DNA from: Sialis fuliginosa
Lineage: Eukaryota; Arthropoda; Insecta; Megaloptera; Sialidae
Assembly: GCA_961205875.1 (NCBI GenBank)
Contig: OY540815.1
Coordinates: forward strand, 7,812,001-7,876,000
Direction of reading: 5' to 3'
Length of the DNA stretch: 64,000 nucleotides
Shown one piece after another: positions 57,232 through 64,000 of this stretch. Under the pieces are notes generated by a model. The model made no database searches, was not told where the DNA came from, and worked only from the letters and a program-made list of their open reading frames with translations. The number at the start of each line of letters is the position of its first letter. Position 1 is the first letter of the stretch. Made by a program: the position numbers and the translations under genes.

Positions 57232-57510
57232 CTAATGACATCCACTATGAGCAGCACCACATAAACAAAGCAACAGAAAGCCCAAAAAGAAAGCAACGTC
57301 TTGTCGACGGCAGCTGACACAGCCATACATCGCGTTAACAGCAAATAGCCCAAATGGGGACAATAATTCGTGAACGACAGTTAGACACGAGCCGATATAT
57401 ATCCGGGAGATCCAGTAGCCGTGACCGAGAGAACTCCTGTTGAAAGCTTGCTTTAATTTAATTCTATCGTTCTTGTGTGTGTGCATGTTGTCATTTAGGG
57501 GTTGCAATAT
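57232..57510. other. GC-richer non-repetitive island, open on minus strand
   Basis: Unique-looking sequence ('cgtcttgtcgacggcagctg', 'ggagatccagtagccgtgac'). The minus strand is open for 91 codons (57,507-57,232), with a Cys/Leu-rich C-terminal part, but no homologue, splice site or conserved motif is recognised. A conserved noncoding element is the preferred reading. Confidence 0.28.
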
Positions 57511-57812
57511 TGGTCAACTGGTTTATCAATACTTATATTTTTAAATCAATGTATCTTTGAAATAATACAAAATAGGTGAGGCAGTCTCATTATTTTTATT
57601 TACATGAAATTTGTTATAAACAAAAATTATATACTAAAGTTTCTATAAGATTTATTTACTGCATTTAGTGTCCGATCAAACATTGGGTTTCGCCCAAAAT
57701 TAGACCGAAGATTTTGCCAAAATCGAAAATTATGTTTATCTGTCAAATTAAAAATTTTGAGAATTTCAGAATAAAATAAAAACCCATAACACATTCGGTC
57801 GAAGGTAACAAA

Positions 57813-57924
57813 AAAAATGGGCGTGACTGTGTCGGGATGAACAGTCGAGGGATTGACGTGAATACGTATCAGTGTGAAGAGATAAACTCAGACTAGATTG
57901 TGTAATATAGTTATTTCTTATGAC
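57813..57924 (+). repeat. 'acagtcgagggattgacgtg' dispersed repeat, copy 2
   Basis: 'aatgggcgtgactgtgtcgg', 'ttgacgtgaatacgta' and 'ataatatagttatttctta'-type words match 62,658-62,770 closely. Confidence 0.75.
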
Positions 57925-58639
57925 CCCGTCAAATTTCCGGTATGCCTCCGGGCTAGTTCAGTCCTGTTTAGCAACAAATTAGAGATGTTTTAAAAGTATT
58001 AAGACACTTGCACTCACCCGCGCCACGCTCGTGCCACGCCGATACGACCGCATGCGAATTTTTTTATTATGAATCAGTTTGGGATTTTGATATATCGTAT
58101 ACAAGGTAAAAAATGGTGATTGCCCTCATAATACAACATAGTTTTTTTTGATTTTTTAAATTTTATTTATTTTTTTTCTGGTTTACTATGTACAGAGGAT
58201 CATAATAAAATTACATCTGATGAGTCATAAGTACCTCTGTAATATATTTCAAGTACCATCAAATTCGACTGACAGATTGATGTGTTTTATTAATTGTTAA
58301 AAAATGTGGATTATTATAGGTTATTAAAAATATAAAAAAAGAACCATATGGTACGGTTCAAATATATGTAAGCTGTTCTATGATTGGTTGATGTATGTAA
58401 GATCACGTGATTGTATTCTGCTTTCTGATTGATGCACCCCAAACTGCCATCGAGTAGTTACAAAAAAATAATGTTGAGTGTCGGTTCTGTATATTTATGT
58501 TCTGTGGTTCTACCTAGAACCCCAAACTGTATGTAGGTATTAATAACTTTAAAAAATCATATTACTTATACTTGTATGTAATATACAACTCAATTTAAAA
58601 ATAAAAGCTTACTATCATTGTTATAAAAATCGGAATCCC

Positions 58640-58940
58640 AATTAGATCTGGTTGATCATTCTCTTACGGAAACACGCACGGCATCGTACATTATTAATTC
58701 CGGAAAGAAAAGAAAACAGTTTATCTTAACCGGTTTACGCGCGTCAATAAGCTCCAATACCCACCCACAATAACTGTAGCTGTAAATCATGGAGCTGTTT
58801 GTTCTGTCCAAAGGTATTCGCGTCACGTGCCACACACCGCAGACTGTATTTGGGAGACAAATCCCACACGGACAATATGTGTAGATGGGTGGGTGGGTTG
58901 TTCGAGTGAGTGAACGTTGCAAGTTGAATGGACGCAATGT
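58640..58940. other. GC-richer non-repetitive island, open on minus strand
   Basis: It holds 'cttaaccggtttacgcgcgt' (a grainyhead-like AACCGGTT at about 58,728) and 'ttcgcgtcacgtgccacaca' (E-box CACGTG). The minus strand is open for 93 codons with no recognised domain. Candidate enhancer; the motif readings are by eye. Confidence 0.3.
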
Positions 58941-59856
58941 TCTGGATATGTGATGGGGAGTTTGTATATTTACTCGTTTTTTTACCTGTAGTGGGTTGTA
59001 GTGAATTTTTGCTAGCAGTTCTGCATTTGTTGCATATAGAGGATTAGAGTCACTCCACTAAGAGTTTCGACAGCGTCACCATTTTTAGCTGAACCGGCTG
59101 TGACGCGATTTATTCAAATTTCATTTATGTACCTATTATTTTTTTAGCAAGTATACAAAAAAAGGTCATACAAAAATAGCTAAATAACTAAAAAATTTAA
59201 AAAAGGTCTTCATTTACATTACAGGGTCGAGACCCGAATTTTGAGTATCTAAATATGACGCGATTCTAAGGAGATTTAAGGACGTACAGTCCGCTCAAAA
59301 ACATTTTTTTCTTAATAAAATACTAGAATCTAATGAGTGGATTTTTATTGCAGAGTGTAGCAACCGTATTAGATTATTTATTTTAAAAGTAGGTTTTTGC
59401 ATAAGCCCTAGTTACCATGTAGGTACACTTTTTCATTTCAAGAGTTTCCGAGGCCTGAATAATTAAATTCGGTTGAGTGATAAACTCACAAGAGGTATTA
59501 AATTCTTTCCACTTAGCGGTTTAATAATAAATATATATATGATATACATAATTACTATTAATTTAATTAATAATAATTGTATTAATATCAGGTTCCACGT
59601 GCTACGAAAAATTGTAAAATGTACTTAGCCTGATTCTGAGTAATATATATTTACATGCAAGAACAATTGAATAACAATATATTATCACTTATTTTAACAC
59701 TATTGTTAAGAGCAATAAAAGCATCGATTTGAAAATAAATAGAATGAAGTCGAAAAGAAAAATACAAAATTGACTCTAAGACTATTACAAATGTGTCTAC
59801 TTGCAGTGAAATGAGTTTTTCATTTTATCACATAAACCAGTGGATTTCAAAATCTT

Positions 59857-59968
59857 GAATTATTATTATAAAGAATTTGATCGAGACCAAACGCTATCGT
59901 TTAATAACTTAGCGTTGCCATTTAAATTAAATATCCTGCAGATAGCGTTTGGTTTATAATATCGAGCA
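59857..59968. mobile_element. Short Harbinger-like MITE relative, copy 3
   Basis: 'attattataaagaatttgat' at the left and 'tttataatatcgagcatta' at the right echo the TIRs of 40,194 and 42,663. Sub-terminal 'ccaaacgctatc'/'gatagcgtttgg' are inverted. About 112 bp. Confidence 0.6.
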
Positions 59969-60034
59969 TTAGTCTCGCAATAAAATGTGATTTATTACGC
60001 ATTTTATATCTTACAAATAATGTAAGATATATGA

Positions 60035-60830
60035 TTAAAAAAATAAAACCGATTAAAAAAAATTAAAACACTGAAGTACCTATATAAAAATTAAATTTAA
60101 CAGTTTTGGAAGTCGGTTTTTTTTCTTTCTTTTAATATTAGATTATACCACGAGTGAATAATGATAGCTATTATTACCGAGAAATAATTTTCGAACCGAG
60201 CCGCATAGCGGCGAGGGAATAAATTTTCGAGGTAATAATAGCCATTATTGCGAGTAGTATACTCTACTTTATCTACGACTAATTTAATTACTTACATTAT
60301 AAAACACAATTGAATACAAGGAATGCATGTTTCAACATATTAATAAGCATTTTTGATAGTTTAAAGTTTGTGTATTTTGTTTCCATGGTATTATTTAAGA
60401 AATTATTTGAGAAATTTTGTGATTGGCTAGCACAAGAAAGAATAATGACCATTAATATCTCATTTTTCTCTTTGAGATTAATATATGGCATTATATAGTA
60501 AAAACTACGTATGTAATATATGTATTATATATAAGTCGTGGATAAAGTTTTTTATAGGTTTAACACCGATTTAAAAAACTGTTAAATGTTTTTTAGTTCT
60601 TTATTTACATTTTTTTATTGTTCCTTTTTGAGTGGCGTATCTTTAACGTTATTTTTCAGACGAATCTAATTTATAAAGGACAACTTTGGGAGTATACTCT
60701 TCAAACTAAACAAAAATCATTCAAATCGGTGCATATGTTTCAGAGTTATGCTTGAACATACATAAAAAAATATATATTGTCGAATTGAGAACCTCCTACT
60801 TTTTTGAAATCGGTTAGAAAAAATATCTTA
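60035..60830 (+). repeat. Lepidopteran 'aaaaccgatt' repeat, copy 3, interrupted
   Basis: 60,035-60,120 ('aataaaaccgattaaaaaaa', 'cagttttggaagtcggtttt') and 60,555-60,830 ('agtggcgtatctttaacgtt', 'aaatcggtgcatatgtttca', 'gaattgagaacctcctactt') are parts of this family. A fold-back at 60,142-60,262 and about 290 bp of AT-rich DNA lie between them. Confidence 0.65.
60142..60262. mobile_element. 120-bp fold-back with CCGC-ATA-GCGG tip
   Basis: 'aatgatagctattattaccg' and 'ggtaataatagccattattg' are inverted, as are 'ttttcgaaccgag' and 'cgagggaataaatttt'-type blocks around a CCGCATAGCGG tip at about 60,201-60,211. Almost the entire element is one imperfect hairpin. Confidence 0.75.
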
Positions 60831-60944
60831 GAAGACGTTTACCCCAAAAACACTACTGAGCACAGGTGTTGTTCATATCAGCCGTTTGAGGACCACTGAT
60901 TCGGAACAAAGTAATCCTATAAAGAGTCACTTGCAGCAGTGTTG

Positions 60945-61100
60945 TATTTCTACCTTGATCAATGTTTATAATGGCAAACGTCAACCTCAATAATGCAGGT
61001 CAATGCGGTTTAACTGGCGGCGTCAATTTCTCACATCCCGAGCGTCATTCCTTTATGCCTTTAGGGAAGGAGGTGTCTACCTATTGACTACTGACCATCA
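60945..61100 (+). other. GC-richer island with a 41-codon small ORF
   Basis: An open frame from ATG 60,962 to TGA 61,085-61,087 encodes MFIMANVNLNNAGQCGLTGG, then VNFSHPERHSFMPLGKEVST and Y. Its amino-acid use is balanced compared with chance frames nearby. No homology is recognised. It may be a micropeptide, an exon edge or a conserved noncoding element. Confidence 0.25.
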
Positions 61101-62657
61101 AAACAAAAATAAGGGAGAATGAGTACTTGCAGATCCGGTCCTTGCAAAGAATCGGGTTTCATATCAAAATGTAAATACATGTAATCATTTCTACTTTCAT
61201 GTACCGAAGGAAATGGAAGTATTGTAATACCGTCGAAAAATGGTGTTCGAGGTAATGACAGATTCTGATTGTACTAACTTCAAAACGTAAAGAAAAGTTG
61301 TTTTCTGCATGGCGAGTGTGCGTGTCCTGTGTGTGTCTGGATGTAGAATTTTCTTTCGTTCACGATAACGTACTGTAAAAATGCATCGATTTGAATTATT
61401 TTTGGGGAAAATGTTTGTCTCGGTGCTAATCGGATTAGGGTTTTTTGAAATATTCGAAATTTTGTAACTATTATCGCCTAAAAAGTGAATATTCCGAGTA
61501 TTATCTCAATAATTTTGATAAGACTTTGTACATTTGCAGTTCAATTGAACCTAAAGGACATTTATTTTTTGTACGTGCCTAAACAACTATTGAAGGGGTA
61601 AAAATCACTCCCAAAATTTGAATTTGAAATAAATTTATGTTGCCTTGGAACCAAATGCAACTAAATTCAAATTAGCAAATTTGTTATTCTAAAATGTGTA
61701 TTATATGTTTTTGATATTAGGACATTAGAAAACTAAAATATTTATAATACAAAGGTGAGTTTTATTTCTGTCAAATCGCATTGAAATTTTTCATATATTA
61801 AAAATTATTTTAAAAGGTTTTAAAGAACATGGAAATCGTGTACGATTCTCCAAACTGATATTTTTTTATTAGAACACCCTTTATATTAATGATGAATTGT
61901 ATAGTCAGAAGAAGTGTGATACATAGTTTTATTATAATAGGAAATACAAAAAAAGTGTAGGTATGTAATATGAAAAGGACTCAGCACACATCTCATAAAA
62001 AAGTAGTCCCAGCTATTATAATAAAAATTAAACAGCTAATATTTTTTAATGCTTTTATAATTCTATTTCAACTAAAAGTTTCATTTTGAAAATGGTTACG
62101 TTGACGATCTGTTAAAATCAGTCCATCGATATACGTATATAATTTCCTTAATAGATTCAAATTATAAAGACATCATTAGTTATCTTAAGATGGACAGTTG
62201 GGATCCTTTAGAGTCCTAGGGTCTTTATGTAGGTTACTAAATAATGAACCAAACTTGGAATATATAAATTACCGTGCCTTGATTACGCTATACGTCGCTA
62301 GAGATTATGAATGTAGATACACCATAAAGTTACCACCATTAATAATTTAATATGCTGTTTAACATTTAATATAGTATTTAAAATTTAATTTTCTACGATA
62401 AAATAATACAATGTTGATACATACACGCAATAAATTATAATAATATTTTAATTTTTGCGTGATTAAGTCGAAGTTTTTAGAGCGAGTTAATTAGAAATTT
62501 AATATAATATAAAATATTATAATTAAAATTTATTTATTGGAAGAAATCTAATATGTAGGTATTAATAAAATTCAGTAATTAAATCCAGTCGATCACCAAT
62601 TTGTAAAATATGGATGATTAAAATTTGGTTTGTCAGTCGGGTCTGGCTAATAAATAT
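61101..62657. other. AT-rich intergenic, no gene seen
   Basis: No supported ORF. Simple AT-rich words only. The frames here are short and low in complexity. Confidence 0.5.
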
Positions 62658-62770
62658 AAAAAATGGGTGTGACTTTGTCGGAATGCACAGTCGATAGAAT
62701 GACGTGAAGACGTAGCAGTGGGGTTAAATAAAACTCAGACTAGTATTGTATAATATAGTTATTTCTTATG
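62658..62770 (+). repeat. 'acagtcgatagaatgacgtg' dispersed repeat, copy 3
   Basis: Matches 57,813-57,924 through 'aatgggtgtgactttgtcgg', 'cagactagtattgt' and 'aatatagttatttcttatga'. Confidence 0.75.
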
Positions 62771-63029
62771 ATTTGTATAAACATAAAAAAATAATTAATA
62801 TTTACAAACAAAATTGTAGAAATACGAAATTTACTTTTTATTTTTTTTATTCAATTTACAAAACTGTAATCAAAAAATGAAAAACGTTACTGCGTAGAGA
62901 ATATATTCTAATATACATTTTTTTTCTTCAATTCTATTAATTAATATTTACAATCGCAATTGTAGAAATACAAAATTTTTATCACTCATTAAAACTGGAT
63001 AAATGTTTTGATTTTTACGAGATACACTG

Positions 63030-63140
63030 ATTATAAATTTTCTCTAGCGCGTAAACTGATCTAAGCGCATTACATCAAATTTCTGAAATGCCCACCCAGT
63101 ATCTGGAGTAAAACATTAGACGTTATTCACGTAAAAATCA
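63030..63140 (+). repeat. Dispersed repeat shared with 51,540-51,810
   Basis: 'ctagcgcgtaaactga' and 'catcaaatttctgaaatgcc' correspond to the longer copy at 51.5 kb. Confidence 0.5.
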
Positions 63141-63675
63141 CCATAATCAGGTAGAGGGGTAGTAGTGCTATAAATTTTTTTTAAATATAGCTAGAAAATA
63201 TTACAAATTTTGTAGTAAAATATCTCTTTACAAATATACATATATTCTCCCTTTGTAATATTTTTTAGTTGTCAAGGTACCATGCCTTTAAAAACACATC
63301 GTTTTCGCGCAGAGAGTCAACATATATATTTCGAATTCGATTTTCTGGCTATAGACAACGCATGTTACATGTCAGATTATATTTTGCAAGCTTTTAAGGT
63401 ACGATTTTCAGATGGTATAGAATCGGAGATTGGCTCCTCTACAACAATGTGTTATTGAAGCTTTCTGCGTAATCGTACATAATCCAAAGTATTATAATAT
63501 ATATATAGTCTAACGACACGAATTCATCAACTTTGCTAATCCTCGACGTCAACTGTACATCCAACTATTCAGACGTGCACATACAATCATTGTTGTGACG
63601 TTGTGTTGTCTCGTAACCAGGTCGATACTATTATGTACCATCGGCATCATAAGTTGTCTGCCACCCTAAATCCTA

Positions 63676-63721
63676 GTTTAAATTGGTCAAGTACTCGGCC
63701 GAGTACTTGACCAATTTAAAC
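63676..63721. repeat. Perfect 46-bp palindrome
   Basis: The left half gtttaaattggtcaagtact + cgg is exactly mirrored by ccg + agtacttgaccaatttaaac, with no spacer and the centre between 63,698 and 63,699. Further inverted words follow to about 63,890: 'acagtactcgcc' with 'gtactgtactcggc', and 'gccgagcgtcgag' with 'ttcgacgctcgg'. Confidence 0.95.
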
Positions 63722-64000
63722 ACAAAGTACAGTACTCGCCGAGTAACCAGATGAGTGAAATGAGCGAGCGAATGGAAAGAAACCGAGTGCTACTCCCCAA
63801 CGCTACGATGTACTGTACTCGGCTTGTCTAAACCGCCAGCCGAGCGTCGAGTAGCGAGTAGCAGTGGTGAATTCGACGCTCGGATAGCACTAGTGTGTCC
63901 CAAATGTATAGAGGCACCCACTTTTTCAAGCATAACTTTTTTTTCTACAAGCAAACAAAACTTAATTTATTTACGACTTCTGTCTCATTTATGTGACCTT

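Overview
The window reads as nuclear DNA of a lepidopteran insect. It is strongly AT-rich, and its two clear genes encode cuticular proteins built on the arthropod 18-residue motif, each with a signal peptide split by an early intron. The interspersed repeats also fit Lepidoptera: the element with a 'gaggttctcaattcgac'-type end, 'ttataatattagtatggat' tails, and Helitron ends with a 'gcgaagccgcg' hairpin before CTAG. There is no sign of bacterial or viral organisation. The species cannot be named from the sequence alone.

Layout. 1-36.7 kb is a gene-poor stretch of AT-rich DNA crowded with dispersed repeats, MITEs (Harbinger-, hAT- and Tc1/mariner-like), a Helitron-like element and a decayed transposase at 4.8-5.5 kb. 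A few higher-GC, non-repetitive islands in it (0.5-0.8, 15.1-15.5, 19.1-19.4, 22.2-22.6, 25.0-25.4, 26.9-27.1, 35.2-35.5 kb) could be regulatory or exonic. 36.8-37.8 kb holds cuticle gene A (2 exons, 214 aa). 37.8-46.6 kb is repeats, including a mariner remnant, Harbinger-like MITEs and an 891-bp fold-back carrying the tail of a transposase. 46.7-50.5 kb holds cuticle gene B (3 exons, 290 aa), whose second intron is loaded with three MITEs. 50.5-64 kb is again repeat-rich. It contains one exon-like 111-bp open segment (52,739-52,849), a fold-back with a tRNA-like core, a fold-back with hammerhead-like arms, more GC-richer islands (57.2, 58.6, 60.9 kb) and a perfect 46-bp palindrome near the right edge.

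How the genes relate. Genes A and B lie in the same orientation about 10 kb apart. They share a TATA box and initiator, a conserved 5' leader block (CTAGGAGGTA just before the start), a 4-codon first exon, a phase-0 first intron and nearly the same first motif, so they are tandem duplicates that were probably co-expressed in epidermis. Gene B differs by a third exon that opens with a tetra-arginine (furin-like) site, which could split the secreted precursor into two chains of two motifs each.

I did not find a clearly new multi-gene system. The items most worth following are the orphan exon candidate, the tetra-arginine site in gene B, the paired hammerhead-like fold-backs and the tRNA-core fold-back.
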